Shown piece after piece: positions 44,571-53,482 of a stretch of 64,000 nt of DNA. A program made the position numbers and the translations under genes. The notes under the pieces were generated by a model. The model did not search any database. It saw only the letters and a list, made by a program, of their open reading frames with translations, and was not told where the DNA came from. Where the stretch lies: the NCBI GenBank assembly GCA_028875185.1, contig JAPPFH010000076.1:1-64000 (forward strand). The letters are read 5' to 3'. Within the stretch, counting starts at the first letter, position 1. Every line of letters begins with the position of its first letter. This DNA is from Chloroflexota bacterium. GTDB lineage: Bacteria; Chloroflexota; Anaerolineae; Aggregatilineales; Phototrophicaceae.

Positions 44571-47090
44571 TTGGCGGGATTGCTTGTGACGATCTCAAAA
44601 CGCGCGCGCCGGCACCGGCTGTTCTTGCTAGGCTTTCCCTTGCTATTCGTCCTCATGACTTGGCCGACCATCGTCTACGTTTTCGAGTCCAGCGTGTTCT
44701 GGCTGCCAGCGTCCAATCTCGACATCTGGATGAAGTTTTGGGACGCGTGGCGTTTGCAGTCCATATTGACCGACTCGCGGAACTATCTATTCACCGACCT
44801 TCTCTTCTATCCAGACGGACTTTCACTCGTTTATCACAACTTCAGCCTGCCGCATATGCTGGTTTTCGGCGCTTTGCAGAGAGCCCTACCAGCGTCAAAC
44901 GCTTACAATCTCAGCTTTCTGCTTATCGTCGGCGTCAATGGCGCCGCCGCTTACGTGTATCTCTTGCGTCTGTTTCGCCTTCGATGGCTCGCCACTTTTG
45001 GCTCGGTCATCTTTGCGCTTAGCCCTTTTGTCCTAAGCCAGCCGCATCATCCCGATGTTATCTTCATCGCCGCCCTGCCCCTGTCGCTCTATTTCCTTGA
45101 CCGCGGCTTTGTGGAGGAACGTCCGCTGTGGACGGGACTCTCGGCTTTGATCATTGCCTCTACCTTGTACACTGGCATGTACATTTATGTCTGCCTGGTC
45201 TTTATCGCGGGCTTGATTTTGCTCGGCTATGCGAAAACTTACTGGTCGAGCGCTGCCTTCTGGAGGCGGATAATCCTGCTGGCGCTCATTGTTGGCTCGG
45301 TTAGTTTCATACGCGTATTTCCCTTAATTGAGCACAGCGCGAGCTTTAGTGAAGCGCTAGACAAAAGCGGCGGCCGCGAACAGGGCAACGACCTGCTCGC
45401 CAGTTTTCTAAACCCAAAACATCCGCTGCTGCCCGCAGATTGGCGCGCCGAACTGGCAGAGCATCGTCAGACCATGAGCGACGGCGCTTATCTCGGCTAT
45501 CTTCCAATGCTGCTGATCGGCTATGCATTATGGCGCGCCCGCGACCGCCGACGAATGGCGCCTTGGTTGGCGCTGCTCCTGTTGTTTTTTGTCTTGCGTC
45601 TAGGCTCAGAATTGGTGATTCTCGGCCGGCATTTTGACCTCATCATCTTGCCAAAACATTATCTTGAGGAATTGCTGCCCTTCCTCTTCAAGCCCTTCTG
45701 GGATACATCACTCTTTCAGATTGGCGCAGCTTTGCCCCTGGCGATCTTGGCTTGCTTCGGGCTATTGACTGCTTCAAATCGCTTATCGCAAAAGAAGCTG
45801 GCTGTTATCGTATCTCTGGCTCTGGCTGTCACTCTCCTGGAATACTATCAGCCGATGCGCTCGCAGATTGTGCCACCAGACCGTGTCCGATTCCTGAACT
45901 GGCTGAGCACAGAAGAAGACCAAGCGAACATAAAACTGGCGCATTGGCCAATGGGCCGTCACGAATCGAAATTCTACGGCTTCCACCAATCCTTAAGCGG
46001 GTATCCTCACGTGGAGGGCTTAGCCAGCCGTACGCCGCCCGCAGCCTACAACTATATCGACGGCAACATTATCCTTAGCGCCTGGAGACGTGACCGGCCG
46101 ATACGCTGTCTGCCCGCCGCGCGGGAACCCTATCTCGAGGCTTTGGATCAGCTAATGGCTGATGGGGTTTCTCACATCATTGTGCATCAGCAGACACGCA
46201 GAAAACCGGGGATCTCCGCGAGCTTCAGCGGCTTGCTCCCCGCATACGCCGACGAATATACGCATGTTTACAGGCTGGGGCAGATGTATGAAAGCTGCGA
46301 CAATCCATCAATCACACTGCCGGCGCCATTCGCCCATATCGCTGATCTGGCGCGCTCGCCCGTGATCGACGCCGATCAAGCGATGTTAATTCTCAGCTAT
46401 CATCCGGCCGAGCGAATTGAAAGCGAGACTTTCAAAACACTGTCGTCGACCTTCCTCTATTGGAAGGGCTTCGCTCATGTTTATTCTTCCGACGGCGAGT
46501 TCCAGATCCAGAGCTCGAGCCCAAACCACGGGGACTTGCGCGCGCTGCTGTCCGCGGAAAAGCTGATTCTGCTGCTTTACAATCCGGACCAGACCGGCGC
46601 CAAGGGCTTGGGCGATCTCACTTCCGCGCTCGCCAATAACTTCCAAGCCTGCGGCCCCACGATTGACGCCACGAATCTCGTCGCCGCGTATTATCTGCCG
46701 GCAGGCTTCGACTGCGCGCTGCTGACGGCGGCTGAGCGCGCTGATGTCGAATTCGACAACGGCGTTCGGCTGGCGAACCTGCTCTACAATTTCGACGGCG
46801 ATTATCTTAGTATCGAGTCTTGGTGGACGCGCCTGCCCGATGAAGCCCACGGTGTATCAATCCAGGTCTTTGACGCGGCCGGCGCCAAGGCAGCGGGCGG
46901 GGATTTCGTCATCCATAACGAGTCACTGGCGCGTTATCGACTGAGCCTGGCAGCGCTCGCGCCCGGCGAATACAGCGTGAAGCTCATTTTGTACAACTAC
47001 CATAGCGGTAAAAGCGTTGCTGGCATGGTTGCCGGCCGCCTGACGCGTTTCGCGCGCGAGCTTGATATCGGGATTATCACCGTCGATTGA
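44571..47090 (+). CDS. GT-C-like membrane protein, copy 3
   Basis: 839 aa from TTG 44571; TTG 44580 or GTG 44586 are alternatives, and no strong ribosome binding site is seen. Same layout as copies 1 and 2: KFWDAWRLQSIL, TDLLFYPDGLSL, FSLPHMLVFGAL, then the turn YGFHQSLSGYPHVEGLASRTPP and the C-terminal beta domain (HGVSIQVFDAAGAK...GEYSVKLILYNYHSG). The three proteins differ enough throughout that the triplication is old; the outer-loop residues vary most, which may reflect different substrates. Confidence 0.8.
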   Translation: MAGLLVTISKRARRHRLFLLGFPLLFVLMTWPTIVYVFESSVFWLPASNLDIWMKFWDAWRLQSILTDSRNYLFTDLLFYPDGLSLVYHNFSLPHMLVFGALQRALPASNAYNLSFLLIVGVNGAAAYVYLLRLFRLRWLATFGSVIFALSPFVLSQPHHPDVIFIAALPLSLYFLDRGFVEERPLWTGLSALIIASTLYTGMYIYVCLVFIAGLILLGYAKTYWSSAAFWRRIILLALIVGSVSFIRVFPLIEHSASFSEALDKSGGREQGNDLLASFLNPKHPLLPADWRAELAEHRQTMSDGAYLGYLPMLLIGYALWRARDRRRMAPWLALLLLFFVLRLGSELVILGRHFDLIILPKHYLEELLPFLFKPFWDTSLFQIGAALPLAILACFGLLTASNRLSQKKLAVIVSLALAVTLLEYYQPMRSQIVPPDRVRFLNWLSTEEDQANIKLAHWPMGRHESKFYGFHQSLSGYPHVEGLASRTPPAAYNYIDGNIILSAWRRDRPIRCLPAAREPYLEALDQLMADGVSHIIVHQQTRRKPGISASFSGLLPAYADEYTHVYRLGQMYESCDNPSITLPAPFAHIADLARSPVIDADQAMLILSYHPAERIESETFKTLSSTFLYWKGFAHVYSSDGEFQIQSSSPNHGDLRALLSAEKLILLLYNPDQTGAKGLGDLTSALANNFQACGPTIDATNLVAAYYLPAGFDCALLTAAERADVEFDNGVRLANLLYNFDGDYLSIESWWTRLPDEAHGVSIQVFDAAGAKAAGGDFVIHNESLARYRLSLAALAPGEYSVKLILYNYHSGKSVAGMVAGRLTRFARELDIGIITVD

Positions 47091-47096
47091 CCGCAC

Positions 47097-47846
47097 TCAG
47101 CCGAGGACGCGCTCACTCTGGCTTTCGCGCGCTTTTGCAACCAGCGCGTCAAAGAGCGCCTGCTGCGACTGATCATGGGCGGCCGTCACCTCCGGATGCC
47201 ATTGCACCGCAATCAGCCAGGCATGGCCCGGCGATTCCAACGCCTCGATGATGCCATCCGCCGCCCGCGCCGTGACGCGCAAGCCCGCCCCCACCTGCTT
47301 GACCGCCTGGTGATGCCCCGATGACGCGCGCAGCAGCGTCAATCCCGTGACCTCGGCAATAAGGCTGTCGCTGTCGACATGAATCGTCTCCATCGCCCAC
47401 AATCCGGCTTCGTTCCGATGGATGTCTTCATCGCGGATATCCGGTATATGCTCGTGCAGCGTACCGCCAGCGGCGACATTCAACACCTGCATTCCACGAC
47501 AAATGCAGAGCAGCGGCGTCTCCCCCTCGTTGAGCAGACGGCGCGCCAGCGCAAGCTCAAAGCGGTCGCGCTCGACATCGGCCGGCAGCACATGCGGGTT
47601 CCAGCGGTCTCCCCCATATTCCGCCGGGTCGACATCAGTGCCGCCGGTGATGATCACGCCATCCAGCAGCGGCAGCAAAGCCTCCCAACCATTCCCCCCG
47701 GGCGGCAGCAATAGCGGGATGCCGCCGGCGCGCCGCACCGCGTCCACGTAAGGCGCTGGCACGCTGAAGAACTGATCGTAATGCCGCGATTTGATATAAC
47801 CTTCGCCGCGTCCGCCGGTCGTGAGGCCGATGACTGGATTGTTCAT
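47097..47846 (-). CDS. Gamma-glutamyl-gamma-aminobutyrate hydrolase family (peptidase C26), second member
   Basis: 249 aa from ATG 47846, with AAGGAA 6 nt upstream. It begins NNPVIGLTTGGRGEGYIKS and shows the oxyanion strand GVIITGGTDVDPAEYGG, nucleophile Cys in LLCICRGMQVLNVAAGG, and triad His/Glu in IAVQWHPEVTA. The longer insert around HEHIPDIRDEDIHRNEAG is usual for PuuD-like hydrolases. It is convergent with the membrane-protein cluster and only distantly similar to the C26 gene at 28340. Confidence 0.9.
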   Translation of the reverse strand: MNNPVIGLTTGGRGEGYIKSRHYDQFFSVPAPYVDAVRRAGGIPLLLPPGGNGWEALLPLLDGVIITGGTDVDPAEYGGDRWNPHVLPADVERDRFELALARRLLNEGETPLLCICRGMQVLNVAAGGTLHEHIPDIRDEDIHRNEAGLWAMETIHVDSDSLIAEVTGLTLLRASSGHHQAVKQVGAGLRVTARAADGIIEALESPGHAWLIAVQWHPEVTAAHDQSQQALFDALVAKARESQSERVLG

Positions 47847-48045
47847 TTGCATTTCCTTGATGTCTTGGCGCAGAGGAATGCAGCCTACTATAAACCAGCC
47901 ATCGCCGAGTCCGCAACCACTCATCGCCGGCTGCGTATCAAGTGGTTGAGGAACTCGTCAACAGCGTTGCCAGTCCACGACATTTCGGATGTCACGCACA
48001 CTGCGATTCGCTTACACTTGCGCCGTTCTTCTCTAGGAACAATTC

Positions 48046-50778
48046 ATGACCCATCGGCTACGCTTCTACGTCACTTACGCTCTGCGCAATATCCGCCGCG
48101 GCGGCCGCTGGACCACGCTTGCCGTCCTCTGCATCACCGCCGGCGTCGCCACCGTGGTTGCCCTGCGCTCGCTCGGCTTGGCCATCGGCGACACCTTGAA
48201 GGACAATGTGCGCATCGAAATCAAAGGCGATTTGCTGATCCGCAACGATAGCGTTTTCGGCGGTTTTGGCAGCGCCGATCCCAACGCCTTTTCGCCCGAT
48301 GAGCTGGCGGCGCTGCTCGCCTGGGTGGAGGAAACCGGCGCGACCGCCAGCGCTTACATGAGCGGGCGCAATATGCAAATCAGCAAGGTAGGCGAAGGCG
48401 GCTTCGGGCGCCCCAGCTTCATTGGCAGCAACTTCATCGACCCGCAATCCTACCCGCCGACCCACACCATCCGCGCCCTGGATCCACCCGATGCGCCGCT
48501 CGCCGAGCTTTTCACCGGCGGCAACGATGTCGTCATCAGCGACAATCTGGCCGCCCAAAGCGGCATCGCCGTCGGCGACCAGGTTCGCGTCAGCGGCACG
48601 CAGGAACCATACATCGTCCGCGGCATCGTATCGGTAGCTGAAGAGAGCAGCGTCACCAACTTCCTCAACGCCTTCTTTGGCTTCGCCTACTTCGATCTCG
48701 CCAATGCCCATTCCGTGATCAACGACGAGTTCGCGCCCAACCGCATCGGCGTCCTTTTGCCAGCGGCGGCTGACGATGCCCGCCTGATGAAACTCCAAGC
48801 CGAGATCGAAGCGCTGGCGCCCGGCGCCCGCACTACTGTCGTCTCCGATTTCTTACAGCGCTATGAAGCGATCTCGCAGTATCTCAGCGATTTCGTTGTT
48901 GTGATGGGCTTGGGCGCCCTGCTGATCGGGGGCGTCGGCATAATGAATACCATGCTGGTCTTGGTGCGCCGCCGCACCAACGAAATCGCCGCGGTCAAGA
49001 CTTTCGGCTTGCGCGGAAGCCAGGTGGCCGCGCTCTTTCTGGCAGAAGGGCTGACGCTCGGCTTCATCGGCAGCTTGCTCGGCCTCATCGTCGGCATCGG
49101 CCTCAGCCTTATCGTCAATGAATATGGCTCGGTAGCGCTGCGCCAGCCGCTAATTTGGCGGATTTACCCAGAAGCCTTGCTGTTTGGCTTCACCTTAGGC
49201 ATGGTCGTGACCGCCATCTTCGGCGTCGCCCCAATTCTGACCGCAGTCAAAGTCCGCCCCAGCATCATCTTGCGTCCCAACGAGAATCACCTGGTCGCGC
49301 TGGGCCTTATACAATCCCTCATTCTGCTGATCTTCGTCACCATCAGCCTCGGTCTGGTCGTCGGGCAGATCTTGCGGCCCTCATTCGAATTGACCGAGCG
49401 GCGCCTGTCCGCGGTCGAAGCGAGCGCCGACGAATTCGAGACGGAAGAAGAAGGCGTCGGATTCCGCAGCTCGCGCCGCTTTGGACCAGCGTCCGAGCCG
49501 AGCGATCAAAGCCTGCCATCGGCTTACCTGGTCGGCGTCATCGGCGTCAGCGCAACATTTTTGATCTTCCTCGTCATGATCGCGCTGCTCTGGCTCATCA
49601 TTTTCTTGATTGGCAGGCTGCCGTCGCTGGGCATGGTCACCTGGCGGCTTGCTTTGCGCAACCTGTCCACCAACCGCCTGCGCACCGCCATTACCTTGCT
49701 GGCGCTGTGCGCTGGCATGTTTGCGCTCAGCAGCATCACTTTCGTCGGCGAGGGCACGCGCGAGCTGCTCAACCTCCAGCTTAGCCGAACCTTCGGCGGC
49801 AACGTGCTGGTCTTTCCCTTCCCGGGCCTGCCTGCCAACTTGGTCAAGAACGCCATCGACGGCGCGCTGGATGATGTCGGCATCGAATACAGCACGAAGA
49901 TTAAGACTTATGAAACGGAGCTTGCCGCGCTCAATGGCGAAGCGCTGAACGACGGCAACTCGCTCGAAGTCACCGTTTGGGATTCGGATAATCCGGAGAT
50001 CTACAGCGGGCAAAGCGCCACCCTGGCCGGGCGTATGCTCGCGCCCGAAGACCGGCGCCAGCCCCTGATAGTCCTGCCTTTTGAACAAGCCAATTCGCTA
50101 GGGATTGACATCGGCGATACGATCGCGCTTGCAGCGGCGAACGAGATTGACCTGCAAGTTGTCGGCATTCTCAGCAGCGCCGAAGGTCTGGCTTTTGGCG
50201 CTTCCACCGCTCTTGTCCCGCCTGATGTTCTGCCGGCGTCGGTCGCCTCCAGCTATACGCTCTATGCTTATCAAGTCCCCGAACCTGAGCTCAATCGCGC
50301 TCTAGCCCAACTGTCAAGCGTGATCTTCGCACTCGCCATTGATGTGCAATTCATAGACGGCTTGATCGGCCGCCTGATTGATCAATTCGCCGCCATCCCG
50401 ACAATCGTGGGCTTGCTCTCGCTTTTCGCAGCCGCCGTGATTATGGCCAACACTGTGGCGCTATCCACCTTGGAGCGGCGGCGCCAGATCGGCATCCTGA
50501 AAGCGATCGGGCTGAAATCGCGGCGCGTCTTGCAGGTCATGTTCATCGAATCCAGCATGATCGGCCTTTTGAGCGCCATCCTGGGTATCGGCTTGAGCGT
50601 GCTGATCATCAGTGGGCTGGGCTCGGCTGGCGGCATAGTCATCCCATTGCCGACAGACGCGCGCCTCGTTGCCGCCGCGCTGCTGATCGCTTCCGTGCTG
50701 ATCGGATGGTCCGCCACCTTCCTCAGCGCCCGCGTCGCCCTCAAAGAGCGCGTGATGAATGTGCTCCGCTACGACTAG
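48046..50778 (+). CDS. Double FtsX-type ABC transporter permease
   Basis: 910 aa. An N-terminal helix and a large MacB-type periplasmic domain (about 35-270) precede a first three-helix FtsX core (VVMGLGALLIGGVGIMNTML...VKVRPSIILRPNE). A cytosolic acidic stretch (ASADEFETEEEGVG), a further helix and a second periplasmic domain lead to a second FtsX core (VGLLSLFAAAVIMANTVALS...LKERVMNVLRYD). Such doubled permeases export lipids, lipoproteins or peptides with a LolD-like ATPase. None adjoins it; the candidate at 2573 is 45 kb away. Confidence 0.9.
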   Translation: MTHRLRFYVTYALRNIRRGGRWTTLAVLCITAGVATVVALRSLGLAIGDTLKDNVRIEIKGDLLIRNDSVFGGFGSADPNAFSPDELAALLAWVEETGATASAYMSGRNMQISKVGEGGFGRPSFIGSNFIDPQSYPPTHTIRALDPPDAPLAELFTGGNDVVISDNLAAQSGIAVGDQVRVSGTQEPYIVRGIVSVAEESSVTNFLNAFFGFAYFDLANAHSVINDEFAPNRIGVLLPAAADDARLMKLQAEIEALAPGARTTVVSDFLQRYEAISQYLSDFVVVMGLGALLIGGVGIMNTMLVLVRRRTNEIAAVKTFGLRGSQVAALFLAEGLTLGFIGSLLGLIVGIGLSLIVNEYGSVALRQPLIWRIYPEALLFGFTLGMVVTAIFGVAPILTAVKVRPSIILRPNENHLVALGLIQSLILLIFVTISLGLVVGQILRPSFELTERRLSAVEASADEFETEEEGVGFRSSRRFGPASEPSDQSLPSAYLVGVIGVSATFLIFLVMIALLWLIIFLIGRLPSLGMVTWRLALRNLSTNRLRTAITLLALCAGMFALSSITFVGEGTRELLNLQLSRTFGGNVLVFPFPGLPANLVKNAIDGALDDVGIEYSTKIKTYETELAALNGEALNDGNSLEVTVWDSDNPEIYSGQSATLAGRMLAPEDRRQPLIVLPFEQANSLGIDIGDTIALAAANEIDLQVVGILSSAEGLAFGASTALVPPDVLPASVASSYTLYAYQVPEPELNRALAQLSSVIFALAIDVQFIDGLIGRLIDQFAAIPTIVGLLSLFAAAVIMANTVALSTLERRRQIGILKAIGLKSRRVLQVMFIESSMIGLLSAILGIGLSVLIISGLGSAGGIVIPLPTDARLVAAALLIASVLIGWSATFLSARVALKERVMNVLRYD

Positions 50779-50798
50779 CATACGCTGGCGCGCGTCAA

Positions 50799-50827
50799 TT
50801 GCCTAGTTGTTCAAGCTATGCTATATT
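50799..50827 (+). promoter_or_regulatory. Promoter of the Flp-type pilin gene
   Basis: TTGCCT (50799-50804), a 17-bp spacer, then TGC-TATATT (-10 at 50822-50827). The predicted start near 50834 gives a leader of about 50 nt with AGGAG before the gene. Confidence 0.65.
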
Positions 50828-50886
50828 GTTTCAAGTGACCGTACACAAATCATTAAAGCTCAAACACTTATCGCAGGAGTTTCCAC

Positions 50887-51084
50887 ATGCTGCAGAATCC
50901 ACGGCACCAAGAAGGGCAGGGTTTGGTCGAATACGCATTGATTCTCGTTCTGGTCGCTGTAGTGGTTATCGTTATCCTCGCCCTGTTGGGACCGGCAATT
51001 GGCAATATCTTCTCCAATATCATCAACAGCTTGAATCCAACGGCGACGCAAATGGCGGCGCCAACGCCGACGCCCAGCAGCTAA
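50887..51084 (+). CDS. Flp/type IVb pilin-like protein
   Basis: 65 aa. A short polar leader is followed by GQGLVEYALILVLVAVVVIV: the G|LVEYAL prepilin-peptidase site with Glu at mature position 3-5 and a hydrophobic assembly helix. The tail after the helix (NSLNPTATQMAAPTPTPSS) is short and Pro/Thr-rich. Flp pilins normally sit in a tad locus with a CpaF ATPase, TadB/C and a prepilin peptidase; none is here. It has its own promoter, so it is an orphan pilin or pseudopilin. Confidence 0.85.
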   Translation: MLQNPRHQEGQGLVEYALILVLVAVVVIVILALLGPAIGNIFSNIINSLNPTATQMAAPTPTPSS

Positions 51085-51413
51085 TCGCAGCTTGCGCCGC
51101 CACACAGGATAGGGTGGCTGAATAGCCGCCCGTGCTCAACCGCTGTCTAGCTCGACCAAGAATCTCCAACTGATTACAGTTTCGCGCCGCCGTCTTACCG
51201 CCGCGCGCAAAATCAGCTATACTCGCCCCAGTTGCCTGCGAGTCAACTCTGCGCGATTATTGGTGGAAATGCTGTCGGGGCGAGCGTAGGTTAGTGTCGG
51301 CGGTCAGTGTCTACGCGACCTAGGCTACACGCAGTCTCGCCTAAATTCGCTTCAGGTTTTCGCGCATCGTTGGTATGATCGGCTGGCTTGCGCTTAGACT
51401 TGGGGGAGGGCAG
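51085..51413. repeat. 329-bp gap with a dispersed repeat and an extended -10 box
   Basis: No gene is seen. A TATACT box at 51218-51223 lies in AGCTATACTCGCCCC, like the promoters at 12803 and 13882. At 51273-51320, GTCGGGGCGAGCG and GTGTCGGCGGTCAGTGTCTA, followed by CGCGACC, match the element at 57845. GGGGGAGGG is the ribosome binding site of the peptidase at 51414. Confidence 0.6.
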
Positions 51414-52451
51414 ATGATCCTGGAAAAACTGTCAAACGCAATCGGCGTCAGCGGTGAGGAAGACGAGGTCCGCGTTATCGTCATTGACGCCATTCGCGAC
51501 TGCGTCAGCGACCTCCAGGTTGATGCTCTGGGCAACGTCACAGCAATTTTGCGCGGGACTGAGTATCCCGAATTCAGCGTGATGATCGCCGCCCACATGG
51601 ATGAAATCGGCATGATGGCGACCGCGGTTGATGCCAAGGGCTTGATCCAGTTCACCCGCGTCGGCGGCATTGATCCGCGCATCTTGCCGGGTAAGCGCGT
51701 CAAAGTCGGCGCTAAGCGAAGGCCCGGCGTCGTCTTATGGAAACCAATTCATCTTTGGCGCGACATGAAAACCGTGCCGATCGACGCCTTGCGGATTGAT
51801 GTCGGCGCTGGCGACAAAAGCGCCGCCGAACCCGGCGACCGCATCGCCTTCGACGGTGAGTTCAAGCAGCTCAGCGAGTCGGTTGTACGCGGCAAAGCCT
51901 TCGACGATCGAGTCGGCTGCTCGGTTCTGGTGGATATCCTTCAGAATGGTCCCTACCCAGTAACGGTCGCTGCCGCCTTCACCGCGCAGGAGGAGATTGG
52001 CTTGCGCGGCGCAGAGGTCGCTGCCGAGCGCCTCAATCCCGATGTAGCCATAGTCCTCGAAGGCACCTACGCTTATGACCTTCCCGACCCCAATCGCGAA
52101 GCCGATGCCGGCGACTTGGCCGCGAACCCGGGAACCCGCTTCGGCGAGGGCGCCGTTATCACGCTGGCCGACCAGCAGATGATTACCGACCCGCGCGTTC
52201 TCGCCTTTTTGCGCGACACAGCCGAGGCGAACGATATTCCATATCAGGTCAAGACGATGGGCGGCGGCGGCACCGATGGCGGGGCGATTCACCTGGCGCA
52301 TGCCGGCATCCCCACCATGCCAATCTCGGCGCCATGCCGCTATATCCATACGCCAGCAGCGCTGCTGAATCTCGGGGATTATCGGAGCGTATTGGCCTTG
52401 TCGCAGGCGGTCTTGCGGCGTATCAGGCCCGATTCATTCCGGCGCGACTGA
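51414..52451 (+). CDS. M42 family metallopeptidase (glutamyl aminopeptidase type)
   Basis: 345 aa from ATG 51414. Two-metal ligands and catalytic residues are present: His in AAHMDEIGM, Asp in GKAFDDRVGC, the Glu pair in AQEEIGLRGAE, Asp/Glu in IVLEGTYAYDLP, and His in CRYIHTPAALLNL. M42 enzymes form tetrahedral dodecamers that trim peptides released by proteases. The gene is convergent with the LysM lipoprotein gene, 7 bp apart. Confidence 0.93.
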   Translation: MILEKLSNAIGVSGEEDEVRVIVIDAIRDCVSDLQVDALGNVTAILRGTEYPEFSVMIAAHMDEIGMMATAVDAKGLIQFTRVGGIDPRILPGKRVKVGAKRRPGVVLWKPIHLWRDMKTVPIDALRIDVGAGDKSAAEPGDRIAFDGEFKQLSESVVRGKAFDDRVGCSVLVDILQNGPYPVTVAAAFTAQEEIGLRGAEVAAERLNPDVAIVLEGTYAYDLPDPNREADAGDLAANPGTRFGEGAVITLADQQMITDPRVLAFLRDTAEANDIPYQVKTMGGGGTDGGAIHLAHAGIPTMPISAPCRYIHTPAALLNLGDYRSVLALSQAVLRRIRPDSFRRD

Positions 52452-52458
52452 CCAGGCG

Positions 52459-53241
52459 CTATCTCGGCGGCAGTTGGAGCTCCTGCCCGACCCTTAAGCG
52501 ATTCCTGTCCGTTATTCCGTTGAGCGCAACCAATTCATTGACATCGACGCGGTAGCGCAGCGATATGCTCGCGACGGTCTCGCCGGCCGATACCACGTGG
52601 ATTTCCGGCCGCGGCGTCGCCGTCGGTTCTGGTTGCTTCGTCGGTGTTTGTTCAGCGAGCTCTTCCTCAGTGAGTTCAACCGCGCCCGGCGTCGCCTGCG
52701 CCTCGGCCACGGTATCGTCCGGCGCGCTCGATTCGCAGTCCGGGATCAGCAGCAACTGACCAATCGATAGATTCTCGCTGGACAATTCATTGATTTCCAT
52801 GATTGTCTGATAGGTTGTGCCCCAAGCCAGCGCCAAACGAAACAAAACGTTGCCCGCTTGCACCGTATAAACGCATTCGTCATCCGCGTCTAGCCCTTCT
52901 TCAAAGGTTCGCGTCGCCGTGGGAAGCTCAAACGGCTCCCGAGTCGCCGCTGGCGAGGTCAACGGGATCGCATCGGCGGCTGTCAAGTCTATAGTCGGCT
53001 GTTCAACCTGCCCCGGCACAGTTTCCGGCGTGATATATCGTCCCGATGCGCCCGCTGCTCCAAGGCCGCCGGCGCTCTCGGCAGCGCCATCCTCGCGATT
53101 GTCCGCCACAACCACCGCCACGGTCTCCTCTGCGACAACCTCGGCGCTGTCAATCTGCTGGAACGGTTCTTCCGCCTGGCGATAGCATGCGGTAAGCAGA
53201 GCCGCGCAAATCAGCAGGGATATAAGCAATCTGGACTTCAT
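52459..53241 (-). CDS. LysM-domain lipoprotein
   Basis: 260 aa. Lipobox LTAC places the lipidated Cys at position 19. A long Ala/Glu/Thr-rich spacer leads to two LysM domains: CVYTVQAGNVLFRLALAWG...LLIPDC and IHVVSAGETVASISLRY...QELQLPPR, separated by a Pro/Thr linker (TPTKQPEPTATPRPE). LysM repeats bind N-acetylglucosamine chains. The cysteines bounding the first repeat may pair. It is likely attached to the outer face of the membrane, reaching the wall or sheath glycan. Confidence 0.92.
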   Translation of the reverse strand: MKSRLLISLLICAALLTACYRQAEEPFQQIDSAEVVAEETVAVVVADNREDGAAESAGGLGAAGASGRYITPETVPGQVEQPTIDLTAADAIPLTSPAATREPFELPTATRTFEEGLDADDECVYTVQAGNVLFRLALAWGTTYQTIMEINELSSENLSIGQLLLIPDCESSAPDDTVAEAQATPGAVELTEEELAEQTPTKQPEPTATPRPEIHVVSAGETVASISLRYRVDVNELVALNGITDRNRLRVGQELQLPPR

Positions 53242-53384
53242 GAGGTCAAGCTCTTTCGCATCCGAACCAAGCTATGCCTCATTATAGTGGACTCGTCGCG
53301 GACGCGCTTGCGAGCCATGCGCGAACATTCCGTGTCAATTCGCGGGCGACGAACCTTGCAAGGTCCGGGGATGGGGTTGGATTA

Positions 53385-53447
53385 GCGGGCGTCTCGGCGA
53401 GATGCCCGTTCGTAGTTTGTTTATGGGCGAGTCGCCGCCTCGCCCAT
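53385..53447. repeat. Two dispersed GC hairpin repeats
   Basis: GCGGGCGTCTCGGCGAGATGC plus CCG (53385-53409) and GGGCGAGTCGCCGCCTCGCCC (53424-53444) are palindromic members of the dispersed family. They stand downstream of trpB2, where they may act as terminators or mRNA-end stabilisers. Confidence 0.6.
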
Positions 53448-53482
53448 ACAATGTTCCCGGTACAGGGCGAGGCATGCGCGCG

